From assembly GCF_013426895.1 (NCBI RefSeq), contig NZ_AP023176.1, positions 1,178,001-1,242,000 on the forward strand: DNA of 64,000 nt, given 5' to 3'. Made by a program: the position numbers and the translations under genes. Source of the stretch: Paraburkholderia largidicola. GTDB taxonomy: Bacteria; Pseudomonadota; Gammaproteobacteria; Burkholderiales; Burkholderiaceae. The notes beneath the pieces are model-generated. The model searched no databases and was not told the origin of the DNA. It worked only from the letters and a program-made list of their open reading frames with translations. Numbering within the stretch: position 1 is the stretch's first letter; every line of letters begins with the position of its first letter. This document shows, in pieces, positions 15,042 through 24,235 of the stretch.

Positions 15042-17468
15042 TCACGCGCAAGAAAAGACCACTTCATACTCCGGCACCCAGCTAACGCCAAGGACCACAG
15101 CAACCTGATCGCAGATCAAAGGCCTGGGATCATAACGCGCATCAAGATAAACATGCGCATCTGCCCGCATGGGCAGCACAGTCAGCATGAGTGATTGCTG
15201 CGGATCGATCGCCACATTCCGCACACCGATCTCCCACGGCAACCCGTTATAAAAATGATCATCGATCAGATTGGCACCTGAGAACAACCGCCCGACATCA
15301 CCCGAATATCGGATAGACAGATAGGCGTTGCTCAAACCCGGCGTGTTCAACGCCTCTGATGGCACATCGATACGCCACGCGGCTGCTTTGCCGAAGCATT
15401 CCGGCGCAGGTTCGACAGCAGCACGTGCTGCACCGCCCGACACGATCGAAGGCACCCTCAGAGCCTCACGCGCAGGCGTGACGCTGATATCGAACGCGGC
15501 AGGCGACACCGACACCGCGAAGCGCTGAAAAACACTTGATCCCGGCGTTTCCACGAACGCATGCGTAGCAACAGGGCGGCGTTGCAACGGCGGATACACA
15601 TCGACATCAAAAGAAGCGACCTCTTTGGAGCGCAATACAAGTTCGCCGTCGCGCTCGAACGCCAAAGCATCGGTGAGAATGAGTCGACGCTGCCCATCGA
15701 ATGGCAGAACGCTGAGCCGTTCGATATCCTCTTGCGCGAGCGTGATAACCGTGATGCGCTTGCCGTCACTGCATGTCGCCACGAATACCGAGCCGGGCGT
15801 AGGGCGCACGAACAGCACACCATCCGCTTCATCTGTCGTCAATGAAGAGCGCGAGTCCACGGGCGCGATCCGCGTCACACAACCAGGTTCAAACGCAAAC
15901 TCAGGCGCAATCCCATGCGTTGCCGAGAACACATACGTTTCGCCGTCAGGCGCGGAAAGCCGCGTAACGGGCTGCGCACTCGCATAACGCAACCGAGCGC
16001 CACCGAGCGCAAGTCCAACGGGCCAAACGAACGATATTCCCGACGCGATATCGACAGGCACCGCAGGCAGCAAAACCGTACGACCCGCGAGCTTGACGGA
16101 AAACTGCACGCCTTCCCGTACAGGCATCCGATACTGCCGAACATGATTGTTGAAAAACAGAAAACCACGATCCCCATCCGCACGCACGGAAAATCGCGGC
16201 GTTTCAAGATCGTCCGCACCGCGCGACACAAGCTCCGGCGCATACACGTCGCATGTCGCCAGTTCGCTGCCCCATTGCTGAAGAAATAAATGCAATGGCC
16301 GCAGCTTGCCAAGCACGGGATGCCCTTCGCCATTCGCGCCGAACAGCGCCTGAAAATCGTAGTTGACGATGGGCAGGTCGTTATAGCCGCCCGTCGCCGT
16401 CGACTCCTGCCCATCCACATCGCCAGGCGGATTGCGGCCGCCGTGCAGCATGTAATAGCCGTACAGGTTCACGCCTGAACCGAGCTGCACCGGCAGCATC
16501 GCCGCGATGTCGTCGGGATCGAGAACAGGACGGCGACGATACATGGTCGGCACGCCACCGCCGAACTCCGCGCCTAGAAAAGGCGTTTCACCCGCTACCG
16601 CATCGGCATCGCCAGGCTCGCTGTTGTGAGTCTGTGCGCCAAGATCGCCGCCGACGCGGCTCGTAAAGCGAAACCCATACACCTCGTTCGGCGGCGACAT
16701 CTTCGTCGATGTCCCCCAAGGCAAGTCCGCGTACCCGCCAAAAACGGGCGCTACTTCTCGATGCGGAAACACGGCATTGTCCCAGCCCGTCACCGTGTAC
16801 AACGGCACGTCGAGTCCCGCTTCGCGCGCGAGGCGCTTGAGTGTCGCGATGTGCGCGGGGCCTTGCTGCGGACCCGTCAGGTTGTATTCGTTCTCTAGCT
16901 GGATGCCGATCACGGGACCGCCATCCTTCCACAACAAACCTTCTAGCTGCGCCGCGATCTCGGTGAAAAAGCGCTGCACGTACTGCAAATACAGCGGATC
17001 GTCACTGCGCGTCGGCACCTGATCGACGACCCAGGCGGGGATGCCGCCATAACGGACTTCCGCATGCACCCAAGGTCCAATGCGAACGAACGCATACAAC
17101 CCGCGTGTCGCGCAGGCTTCGACGAAGCGGCGCAGATCGAACCGCGCGCTCCAGTCGAATTGCCCGGGACGTGGCTCGTGATACCGCCAGATCACATACG
17201 ACGACACGATATCGACGCCAGCCGCCTTGACCTTCGCAAGCGCGTCGTCCCAACGCGCTTCGGGCACGCGCGCGTAATGCAACTCGCCCATGACGGGTAA
17301 CCACGGCTCGCCGTCGCGCGTCAGATAACGGCTGTTGATGCCGATCGTCCTTCCATCCGGCGATGTATTCGTCCCCATCCGCAACGTATCCGCGAGCGGC
17401 GCACTGGCAGGGCGGCTTGCATCGACGGTCAGCATCGTCGTGGGCATATCGCGCGGGCGATTCCTCAT
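15042..17468 (-). CDS. Beta-galactosidase, glycoside hydrolase family 35
   Basis: An 808-residue GH35 enzyme that removes terminal beta-galactose. The N-terminal barrel has PVMGELHYARVPEARWDDAL and VRIGPWVHAEVRYGGIPAW. The acid/base glutamate lies in IGIQLENEYN (about residues 187-196) and the nucleophile in FLGAEFGGG (Glu near 301). The beta-rich C-terminal half is consistent with the jelly-roll domains of the family. No signal peptide is seen, so it should be cytoplasmic. The ATG overlaps the TGA of the GH42 gene by four bases (ATGA). It is the last gene of the galactoside operon and ends next to the composite palindrome. Confidence 0.9.
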   Translation of the reverse strand: MRNRPRDMPTTMLTVDASRPASAPLADTLRMGTNTSPDGRTIGINSRYLTRDGEPWLPVMGELHYARVPEARWDDALAKVKAAGVDIVSSYVIWRYHEPRPGQFDWSARFDLRRFVEACATRGLYAFVRIGPWVHAEVRYGGIPAWVVDQVPTRSDDPLYLQYVQRFFTEIAAQLEGLLWKDGGPVIGIQLENEYNLTGPQQGPAHIATLKRLAREAGLDVPLYTVTGWDNAVFPHREVAPVFGGYADLPWGTSTKMSPPNEVYGFRFTSRVGGDLGAQTHNSEPGDADAVAGETPFLGAEFGGGVPTMYRRRPVLDPDDIAAMLPVQLGSGVNLYGYYMLHGGRNPPGDVDGQESTATGGYNDLPIVNYDFQALFGANGEGHPVLGKLRPLHLFLQQWGSELATCDVYAPELVSRGADDLETPRFSVRADGDRGFLFFNNHVRQYRMPVREGVQFSVKLAGRTVLLPAVPVDIASGISFVWPVGLALGGARLRYASAQPVTRLSAPDGETYVFSATHGIAPEFAFEPGCVTRIAPVDSRSSLTTDEADGVLFVRPTPGSVFVATCSDGKRITVITLAQEDIERLSVLPFDGQRRLILTDALAFERDGELVLRSKEVASFDVDVYPPLQRRPVATHAFVETPGSSVFQRFAVSVSPAAFDISVTPAREALRVPSIVSGGAARAAVEPAPECFGKAAAWRIDVPSEALNTPGLSNAYLSIRYSGDVGRLFSGANLIDDHFYNGLPWEIGVRNVAIDPQQSLMLTVLPMRADAHVYLDARYDPRPLICDQVAVVLGVSWVPEYEVVFSCA

Positions 17469-19438
17469 GCGGAGAGCCACGCGCAGACATCGGCGGTGCC
17501 GAGCGTGCGTTGACCCAGCACGAAACGCGCGTTATCGGGTGCGGGCGCATCGACAGCCGTCGCGCCGAAGTTGAACGCGAACGTGATCTCGCCGCGACGG
17601 CGCACGCGCAACCCTTGCGCAAGATGTGTCACAGCAAGACCCGCATCGCGTGCCGCGCCTTCGAGCAACGCGCGATGCAGCGCCGCATCGAACCACGCGC
17701 TTGCATAACGCACATGTCCGCGCGCGACGATCGCAGGCCAGTTGTCATCGAAACGCGCGAGCACGTCGAGACCCTCGCGTGTTTCGATGTGCTCGCGCCA
17801 GTGCAACGCGATACCCGTCACGCCATCGAATGTCGTCGTCGGCTGCAGTGTCGGGCGCAACGAATCGACTTCGAGCACCTTGAACGGCAGCACCGCTTGC
17901 AGCGCGCCGGGCGGCAATTGCGCGGGGATCGCGAAGTCCGCGGTCTTCGAACCCGTGCGCGGGCCGATCACCCATTGCGCAGGAGACTGCTCGACAGTCT
18001 TCGCAAAGCCCGCCGGCAACGCCGCGAGACCCGGCACGACGATCAGCTTGTAGCCCGAGAGATCGGCGTGGGCCGAGACGATATCGACGTCGAGCGCCAT
18101 TTCACGCAGCGTCCGGTAATACTCGAACGCGAGCGTCTGATAATCGAAACCCTTTGCATGCCGCTGGATTTCGAACATCCACTGCGTCTCGTAGTCGAAC
18201 ACGAGCGCGACTTCGGCGCGCGGCGCGGGGCCGCTTTGCGCAAGTTTCGTCAGCGCGACGGACTGCGCCATCTCCTGCGCGGCTCGCGCCACTTCGCGGC
18301 CACCCGGCGATAGCGTGTTGTCGGGCAGATTCAAGCCCGAATGCATCTGCTCCTGCGCAAACGGCGCCTGACGCCAGCGGAAGTACGACACCAGTTCCGC
18401 GCCATGCGCGAAGGCCTCGTAAGCCCACAGACGCACCATGCCGGGCGCAGGCACAGGGTTCCATGGCGCCCAGTTCACCGGTCCCGCTTCCTGTTCCATC
18501 ACCCAGAAGCGGCCCTGGCCAATCGCGCGGTAGCGGTCGTGATCGAACGCCGACACGTCCGGGTAGCCGGTGCGTGCATAGCGTGCCTTGTCCTCTTCGC
18601 TCAGCGCGATCACTTCCGTGCGCGCGATCGGATAGCTGTCCCACGTTGCGACGTCGATGCTCTTGTTCGCGGCGAAGCGATAGTGATCGAAGGTCGTGAA
18701 AAAACCCATGAAGTTGTGCAGCATGTCCGCATCCGGCGCATGACGTCGCAACACATCGACCTGCTCGCGATGGAAGCTCGCCACTTCGTCCGACATGAAG
18801 CGGCGGAAGTCGAGCAGATGAATCGGGTTCGCGTCGGTCGGCGTCAGGTTCGGCAACTCGATGGCATCGAACGACGCGTACTCCATGCTCCAGAACACCG
18901 TGCCCCAGCGCTGGTTCAGGTTGTCGACGGTTTCGTAGCGGCGCGCGAGCCACGTCTGGAAGCGCGCGCGTGCCGCCTTCGAATAGCTCGGCACGGTTTC
19001 GTGACAGCCGAGTTCGTTATCCGTTTGCCACGCAATGACGGCGGGATGCGAACCGTAGCGCTGCGCCATCGCCTCGACGATACGCAGACATTCGCGTCGA
19101 TACGGCTCGCTGCAGATATCGTAGTGTCGGCGCGAACCGGAATTCCACGTCGTGCCGTCGGCACGCACGGGCAGCATCTCCGGCATCGAATCGACGAGCC
19201 ACTTCGGCGGCGATGCAGTGGGCGTGCCGAGCACGATTTTCAGGCCGGCGTCGGCGAGCGTGGCGACGGCGCGGTCCAGCCACGTCCATTCATACACGCC
19301 TGCGCGCGGCTCCATGCGGCTCCACGCAAATTCGGCGATCCGCACATGCGTGATGCCGAGTTCGACCATCCGGCGCGCGTCATCGGCCCACATCGTGTCC
19401 GGCCATTGTTCGGGGTAGTAGCAAACACCCAGTTGCAT
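17465..19438 (-). CDS. Beta-galactosidase, glycoside hydrolase family 42
   Basis: A 657-residue GH42 enzyme, close to the usual family length. It opens MQLGVCYYPEQWPDTMWADD. The acid/base glutamate is in WQTDNELGCHET (Glu142) and the probable nucleophile in FWVMEQEAGP (Glu315). The trimerisation domain follows from about residue 380 and a small beta domain closes the protein. There is no signal peptide, so imported galactosides would be split in the cytoplasm. It starts 44 bases after the permease stop and overlaps the GH35 gene. GH42 and GH35 together suggest attack on short beta-galactosides with different linkages. Confidence 0.93.
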   Translation of the reverse strand: MQLGVCYYPEQWPDTMWADDARRMVELGITHVRIAEFAWSRMEPRAGVYEWTWLDRAVATLADAGLKIVLGTPTASPPKWLVDSMPEMLPVRADGTTWNSGSRRHYDICSEPYRRECLRIVEAMAQRYGSHPAVIAWQTDNELGCHETVPSYSKAARARFQTWLARRYETVDNLNQRWGTVFWSMEYASFDAIELPNLTPTDANPIHLLDFRRFMSDEVASFHREQVDVLRRHAPDADMLHNFMGFFTTFDHYRFAANKSIDVATWDSYPIARTEVIALSEEDKARYARTGYPDVSAFDHDRYRAIGQGRFWVMEQEAGPVNWAPWNPVPAPGMVRLWAYEAFAHGAELVSYFRWRQAPFAQEQMHSGLNLPDNTLSPGGREVARAAQEMAQSVALTKLAQSGPAPRAEVALVFDYETQWMFEIQRHAKGFDYQTLAFEYYRTLREMALDVDIVSAHADLSGYKLIVVPGLAALPAGFAKTVEQSPAQWVIGPRTGSKTADFAIPAQLPPGALQAVLPFKVLEVDSLRPTLQPTTTFDGVTGIALHWREHIETREGLDVLARFDDNWPAIVARGHVRYASAWFDAALHRALLEGAARDAGLAVTHLAQGLRVRRRGEITFAFNFGATAVDAPAPDNARFVLGQRTLGTADVCAWLSA

Positions 19439-19482
19439 TGTCGATTTCTCCAGAGATCAGTAGTGTGCGGTCAGCTTGCGCG

Positions 19483-20334
19483 TCAGCCTTTGCTTGCGCC
19501 GAATGTCAGTCCCGCCACGAAGTGCTTTTGCATCAGGAAGAACATCAGCACGGAAGGCAGCGCGGCCAGCACCGAACCGGCCGCGACGAGATTCCATGCG
19601 GTCGTCCATTGCCCCTTGAGCGCGGCGACGCCGACCGTGATGGGCGCGGCGTCATCACCTTGCGTGAGGCACAGTGCCCAGAAATAGTCGTTCCAGACGA
19701 ACGTGAAGACGAGAATGCCGAGTGCCGCGAGTGCAGGGCGGATCAGCGGTAGCACGATGCGCGCGTAGATGGTCCATTCGCTCGCGCCTTCGACGCGCGC
19801 GGCTTCGATCAATTCGAACGGCAACTGCTTGATGAAGTTGCGCAGAAAGAGCGTGCAGAAGCCCGTCTGAAACGCGATATGAAAAATGATCAATGCCCAG
19901 ACGGTGTTGAACAGTCCGACTTTCAACGCCATGTCACGCACGGGGATCATCAGGATCTGTACGGGCACGAAGTTGCCCGCGACGAACGTGAACAGCACGA
20001 CGATGTTGCCGCGAAAGCGATACGTCGCGAGCGCGAAGCCCGCCATCGACGCCAGCAGGATCGCGCCGAGCACCGAGGGCACCGTAATCAGCACACTATT
20101 GGCGAAGTAATGCAGCATCGGCGTTTGCGTGAGCGCGGCGCCATAGTTGTCGAGCAACGCGAAGTGCTTGGGAAAGGTCCAGTAATCGCCTTGCGACAGT
20201 TCATCGGAAGAACGAATCGACGTGACGAGCACAGCGAGCATCGGCAGCAGCCACACGAGCAGCGCGAGCGGCAGCGACGCCTTGTAGATCGCACGATTCC
20301 AGGGTTTCCAGCGTTCGACGGGAAGCGGATACAT
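19483..20334 (-). CDS. Sugar ABC transporter permease (MalG/LacG type)
   Basis: A 283-residue inner-membrane permease of carbohydrate uptake family 1. Membrane segments begin at LPLALLVWLLPMLAVLV. The EAA coupling loop is ELIEAARVEGASEWTIYARIVLPLIRPALAA. The C-terminus KHFVAGLTFGASKG is the standard end of MalG-like proteins. It is the second permease of the galactoside importer, 27 bases after the first. Confidence 0.94.
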   Translation of the reverse strand: MYPLPVERWKPWNRAIYKASLPLALLVWLLPMLAVLVTSIRSSDELSQGDYWTFPKHFALLDNYGAALTQTPMLHYFANSVLITVPSVLGAILLASMAGFALATYRFRGNIVVLFTFVAGNFVPVQILMIPVRDMALKVGLFNTVWALIIFHIAFQTGFCTLFLRNFIKQLPFELIEAARVEGASEWTIYARIVLPLIRPALAALGILVFTFVWNDYFWALCLTQGDDAAPITVGVAALKGQWTTAWNLVAAGSVLAALPSVLMFFLMQKHFVAGLTFGASKG

Positions 20335-20361
20335 GAGAGTTCTCCTTGCGCGATACGTGAA

Positions 20362-21264
20362 TCAGCGTTCTTCGCGCAGCATCCGGCGCAGATGGAACAC
20401 GATGTAGACGAGCATGATCGCGAACAGCACGACGGCAATCGCCGCCGAATAGCCTTCGCGGTAGTACTTGATGGCCTGGTCGTACATGTAATAGGCGAGC
20501 ACCGTGGAGCTGTCGAACGGACCGCCGCCGCTCATCACCGCGATCAGGTCGAAGCTGCGCAATGCGCCGATCACCGTCAGCACGACGGCCATGAAGGTGG
20601 CCGGGCGCAGTTGCGGCAGGATCACGTGCCACAACAGACGCCAGCCCTTCGCGCCTTCCATGCGCGCGGCTTCCACCACTTCGGGGTTGATCGCCGTGAG
20701 GCCCGTCAGATACAGCACCATGCAGTAGGGCGTTTGCGGCCAGAGCGCGGCGAACACGATGCCGAATGTCACCGTATGCGCATCGCCGAGCACGGGAATG
20801 CCGTGACCGACGATCAGCTTCAGCAAACCGAAGGTCGGGTCGTAGAACCAGCTGAACACGAGACCGACGACCACGCCGGACAACACGAACGGCGCAAAGA
20901 ACAGCGACTTGACGACGCGCATGCCCTTCACCTGCTGGTTCAGGTACAGCGCGAACAGCAGGCCCAGCGGCGGCGCGAGCAGGAAGAACACCAGCCAGAT
21001 CAGGTTGTTCTTCAGCGCGACGTAGAACGTCTCCGCCTGGAACAGTTCGGCGTAATTCGCAAGACCGATGAAGGTCTTTTCCGTCATGCCATCCCAGTTG
21101 TACAAACTGAGCGCGATGCTGCTGAAGATCGGATAGATCACGCACAGCGCAAACAGCGCACATCCCGGCAGCAGAAAGAAGAACGCCGCGCGATTGCGCG
21201 CGCGCCCGGACCTGGACGTGCGGCGGCTGCGCGCCGAAGGCAGGCGAGCGATAGACGTGGACAT
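20362..21264 (-). CDS. Sugar ABC transporter permease (MalF/LacF type)
   Basis: A 300-residue inner-membrane permease. The first membrane helix is FFFLLPGCALFALCVIYPIF, after a basic N-terminus (RRTSRSGRARNR). The coupling loop reads VVEAARMEGAKGWRLLWHVILPQ. It pairs with the MalG-type protein to form the channel. The gap to the binding-protein gene (21265-21382) is the widest of the permease part of the operon. Confidence 0.94.
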   Translation of the reverse strand: MSTSIARLPSARSRRTSRSGRARNRAAFFFLLPGCALFALCVIYPIFSSIALSLYNWDGMTEKTFIGLANYAELFQAETFYVALKNNLIWLVFFLLAPPLGLLFALYLNQQVKGMRVVKSLFFAPFVLSGVVVGLVFSWFYDPTFGLLKLIVGHGIPVLGDAHTVTFGIVFAALWPQTPYCMVLYLTGLTAINPEVVEAARMEGAKGWRLLWHVILPQLRPATFMAVVLTVIGALRSFDLIAVMSGGGPFDSSTVLAYYMYDQAIKYYREGYSAAIAVVLFAIMLVYIVFHLRRMLREER

Positions 21265-21382
21265 GACGAAAACCTCGTTCGATGCGGCTAGCCCAGTGCG
21301 GCGAGCGGCAGGTGATTCGTGGTCGCATCTGTTGCGATGCGCCCGGCAGGCGGCCGCGTTCAGTACGGCCGCCTTCAGGACA

Positions 21383-22666
21383 TCACTTGTGATAGATGCG
21401 CTTGCGGGTCGCTTCGAGACGGGCGAGCAGCGAGTCGATCTGCGACGGATCGTTATAGAACTGCTGCATGGCCTTCATGCCTTCGTCGGCCATTTCCTTC
21501 GTCATGTCGCGGTCGTAGAACTGCGCAATGCCGCCCGTCGTGCTGGCGAGCGTCTGGAAGCCGACCTTCGAAATGGGATCTTCCGGCTCCGTCGCCTTGC
21601 TGTTCGACGGCAACTGGCCCCAGCCGCGCGCGAGATCCGCGTTGATTTCAGGCGTTTCCATGAACGCGAGCAGACGCCGCGCGTCGGCCTTGTTCTTCGC
21701 CTTGGCGGGAACCAGCAGCACGTTGACGGGACCGTCCTCTGCCATCGGCACCTTCGGATCGATCACCGGGAAACGCATGAAGCCGATCTGTCCTTTGACG
21801 CTCGACGGAATGCCCGCCGAGAAGAACGTGCCCATCAGCATCATCGCGGCCTTGCCGTTCGCGAGGAACGGGCCAATCGAATCGAGGTCGTACGACAGCG
21901 CGTTGTCGATGTAGTAGTGGTCGTCCATCAAGGTCTTCCACGTCGTGTAGACCTTCTTCACACGCGGGTCCGTGTACGGCACTTCGCCCGCCATCAGCTT
22001 CTGGTGAAACGCGTTGCCGTTGATACGCAGGTCGAGATAATCGAACCACGCGGCAAGCGTCCAGCTATCGCGCGCGGCGACGGCGATGGGGGCGACACCG
22101 CTTGCCTTGAGTTTCTTGCAGGCGTCGAGGAATTCTTCCCAAGTCTTTGGCTCGCTCTTGATCCCTGCCTTCTCGAACAGATCCTTGCGATAGAAGAAGC
22201 CGTACGCGTCATAGCCGAGGGGCGCTGCATACTGCTTGCCGTTATACGTCGAGGCTTCCTTCACCGATGCGTACTGCTGGCTCCAGCCGTTCTTCGACCA
22301 GTCGCCGGACAGGTCTTCGAGCAGGCCGCGCTTCGCGTAGTAGGCCATGCGCTCGCCGTCGTGCCACGACACGACATCGGGCGGATCGGTCGCGAGCCAG
22401 CCGCCCATCTGCACCTTGTACGCTTCTTCAGTGATGTAGGTGATCTTCAGATCGACATCGGGATTGGCCTTCTTGAACTTGTCGAACGCGTCCTGCCACG
22501 TCGAGCGCTGGTTGCCGCGCGCCGACACGTTGACGTTCAGTTGCCCGGCGTCGGCATTCGCGACGAAGCCCGACAGCAGCGCTGCCGACACGGCGAGCGC
22601 AGCCGTCACGGAGCGCGTGTTGAAAGAGGCGAGCCCGGCGATGCGGCTCAGGTGCTTGTTGATCAT
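21383..22666 (-). CDS. Sugar-binding protein of the galactoside ABC importer (SBP family 1)
   Basis: A 427-residue extracellular solute-binding protein. The start MINKHLSRIAGL was chosen because AAGGAG lies just upstream; the signal peptide ends near VANADA. Mature marks are NQRSTWQDAFDKFKKANPDV at the N-terminal lobe and the hinge-region FLANGKAAMMLMGTF, typical of oligosaccharide-binding family 1. Its position between the ATPase and the permeases, with two beta-galactosidases downstream, points to a beta-galactoside or galacto-oligosaccharide ligand. That ligand is inferred from context only. Confidence 0.92.
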   Translation of the reverse strand: MINKHLSRIAGLASFNTRSVTAALAVSAALLSGFVANADAGQLNVNVSARGNQRSTWQDAFDKFKKANPDVDLKITYITEEAYKVQMGGWLATDPPDVVSWHDGERMAYYAKRGLLEDLSGDWSKNGWSQQYASVKEASTYNGKQYAAPLGYDAYGFFYRKDLFEKAGIKSEPKTWEEFLDACKKLKASGVAPIAVAARDSWTLAAWFDYLDLRINGNAFHQKLMAGEVPYTDPRVKKVYTTWKTLMDDHYYIDNALSYDLDSIGPFLANGKAAMMLMGTFFSAGIPSSVKGQIGFMRFPVIDPKVPMAEDGPVNVLLVPAKAKNKADARRLLAFMETPEINADLARGWGQLPSNSKATEPEDPISKVGFQTLASTTGGIAQFYDRDMTKEMADEGMKAMQQFYNDPSQIDSLLARLEATRKRIYHK

Positions 22667-22812
22667 CGTGGTGTCTCCTTGAACTGCGTTGTTGGCCGGC
22701 CGCTCGACGCGGACAGCGGTCTTCTTGCCCACCGCGCCGGCTCTGTGGCCGGCTGCTCGGATCGGCGAACCCGGCAGGCGCGGTTCGCGTCTTTCGTGCT
22801 CTTGCGCCGCTC

Positions 22813-23964
22813 TTACGACATCTGCAGTGCGAAAGCTTGCGCTTCGGTTGCAACGGTGCGCGTTAGCGCGATGCCTTCATCGTCGAACAGATGACATGCG
22901 TCGGCGGGTACGCGCAGCGCCAGAGGCTCGCCGTTGCGGATCGACACATCGCCGGGTGCCTTGGCGATCAGCGTGCCGTCCGCGCATTCCACATGCACGT
23001 AGCTGTGCTCGCCGAGCTGTTCGGTGATCAGCGATCTGACGGCGAGCGTTTGCGCGTCGCCATCGAGCCGGATGTGCTCGGGACGAATCCCGACTGTGAC
23101 TGTCTGACCGCGCGTGAGACGCGCACCGTCGACCTGCACGCGCAGTGTCGTGTCGCTGCGTTTGAGCCTGACGTGGACGCCGTCGTGCGCAACTGCGTCG
23201 ACTTCGCCGTCGAGGAAATTCATGCGCGGCGAGCCGATGAAACCCGCGACGAACCGCGAGCGCGGCCGGTGATAAAGCTCGAGCGGCGCGCCGATCTGCG
23301 CGATGCTGCCGAAGCGCTGCGTATCCGCGCCCGCGTGCAACAGCACGATCTTGTCGGCGAGTGTCATCGCTTCGATCTGGTCGTGCGTCACGTAGACGAC
23401 GCTCGCCTGCGCGAATCGCTGATGCAGCCGTGCGATTTCAATGCGCGTCTGGCCACGCAGCGCCGCGTCGAGATTGGACAGCGGCTCGTCGAACAGAAAC
23501 ACGCCGGGCTCGCGGACGATCGCGCGGCCAATCGCGACGCGCTGGCGCTGGCCGCCCGACAGTTCGCGCGGCTTGCGTTCGAGCAGCGTATCGAGTTGCA
23601 GCACGCGCGCCGCTTCGCGCACCTTCCGGTCGACTTCGGCCTTCGGCGTTTTTGCCAGCTTCAAACCGAACGCCATGTTGTCGTAGACCGACATGTGCGG
23701 GAAGAGGGCGTAGCTCTGGAACACCATCGCGACGCCGCGCTCGGCGGCGGGAACGCCGTTCATCGACCGGCCGCCGATCGTCACGTCGCCGTCGGTCTGG
23801 TCTTCGAGGCCGGCGACGATGCGCAGCAACGTGGACTTGCCGCAACCAGAAGGTCCGAGGAACACACAGAATTCGTGCGCGCCGATGTCGAGATTGAGAT
23901 TGCGGATGACGGGCGCGTTGGCGCCGAACGTCTTCTGGATATTGCTCAGGGAGATTGCGGACAT
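22813..23964 (-). CDS. Sugar ABC transporter ATP-binding protein (MalK/UgpC type)
   Basis: A 383-residue ATPase. The nucleotide-binding domain has GPSGCGKSTLLR, LSGGQRQRVAIGRAIVR and VFLFDEPLSNLDAALR, followed by VYVTHDQIEAMTLADK. The C-terminal OB-type regulatory domain (from about residue 240, MNFLDGEVDAVAHDGVHV) is that of the MalK/UgpC/MsmK group. It is the first gene of the galactoside operon. Two mirror-image operator sites lie 15-86 bases upstream of its ATG, next to the divergent LacI gene. Having the ATPase first is unusual for this kind of operon. Confidence 0.94.
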   Translation of the reverse strand: MSAISLSNIQKTFGANAPVIRNLNLDIGAHEFCVFLGPSGCGKSTLLRIVAGLEDQTDGDVTIGGRSMNGVPAAERGVAMVFQSYALFPHMSVYDNMAFGLKLAKTPKAEVDRKVREAARVLQLDTLLERKPRELSGGQRQRVAIGRAIVREPGVFLFDEPLSNLDAALRGQTRIEIARLHQRFAQASVVYVTHDQIEAMTLADKIVLLHAGADTQRFGSIAQIGAPLELYHRPRSRFVAGFIGSPRMNFLDGEVDAVAHDGVHVRLKRSDTTLRVQVDGARLTRGQTVTVGIRPEHIRLDGDAQTLAVRSLITEQLGEHSYVHVECADGTLIAKAPGDVSIRNGEPLALRVPADACHLFDDEGIALTRTVATEAQAFALQMS

Positions 23965-23978
23965 GGTGTTTTCCCTGG

Positions 23979-23994
23979 ATTTAAACGCTTAAAT
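23979..23994. promoter_or_regulatory. LacI-type operator 1, upstream of the galactoside operon
   Basis: ATTTAAACGCTTAAAT is a near-palindrome with the central CG expected for LacI-family operators. It starts 15 bases from the ATG of the ATPase gene and is the exact reverse complement of operator 2. Confidence 0.75.
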
Positions 23995-24034
23995 CTGGCT
24001 TGAAAAAAATCGCGCAGAGGCTTGCGCGGCGTGG

Positions 24035-24050
24035 ATTTAAGCGTTTAAAT
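24035..24050. promoter_or_regulatory. LacI-type operator 2, upstream of the galactoside operon
   Basis: ATTTAAGCGTTTAAAT is the exact reverse complement of operator 1. The two centres are 56 bases apart, which would allow looping or cooperative binding by the divergent LacI regulator. Confidence 0.75.
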
Positions 24051-24100
24051 TCGGGGGTACTCGAAAGCGCGATCATGTTTGTCTCCTGTCGACCGGAGTT

Positions 24101-24114
24101 AGCGCTCGAGCGCT
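24101..24114. promoter_or_regulatory. Third palindrome in the LacI/galactoside intergenic region
   Basis: AGCGCTCGAGCGCT is a perfect 14-bp palindrome, 122 bases before the lacI-like ATG. Its sequence differs from operators 1 and 2 but has the central CG of LacI-family sites. It could be an autoregulatory site. Confidence 0.4.
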
Positions 24115-24235
24115 TACTCTGGTCCCATGCAACTGGTTGGTGTGTGCTTTCGAGCAAAGTTATCAAAGCCTGCGGCACCTGCGCAACATCTGATTCGCAG
24201 TCTCTAAATATGGGATCTTTCCTAATCTTTCTGGT

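Noticed and set aside
14343..15103. Two open frames of about 140 codons inside the composite palindrome
   Set aside because: They are readings of the inverted repeats on opposite strands, with no independent coding signature.
19879..21291. A 470-residue plus-strand open frame opposite the sugar permeases
   Set aside because: Antisense shadow of two good permease genes; composition is typical of GC-rich shadows.
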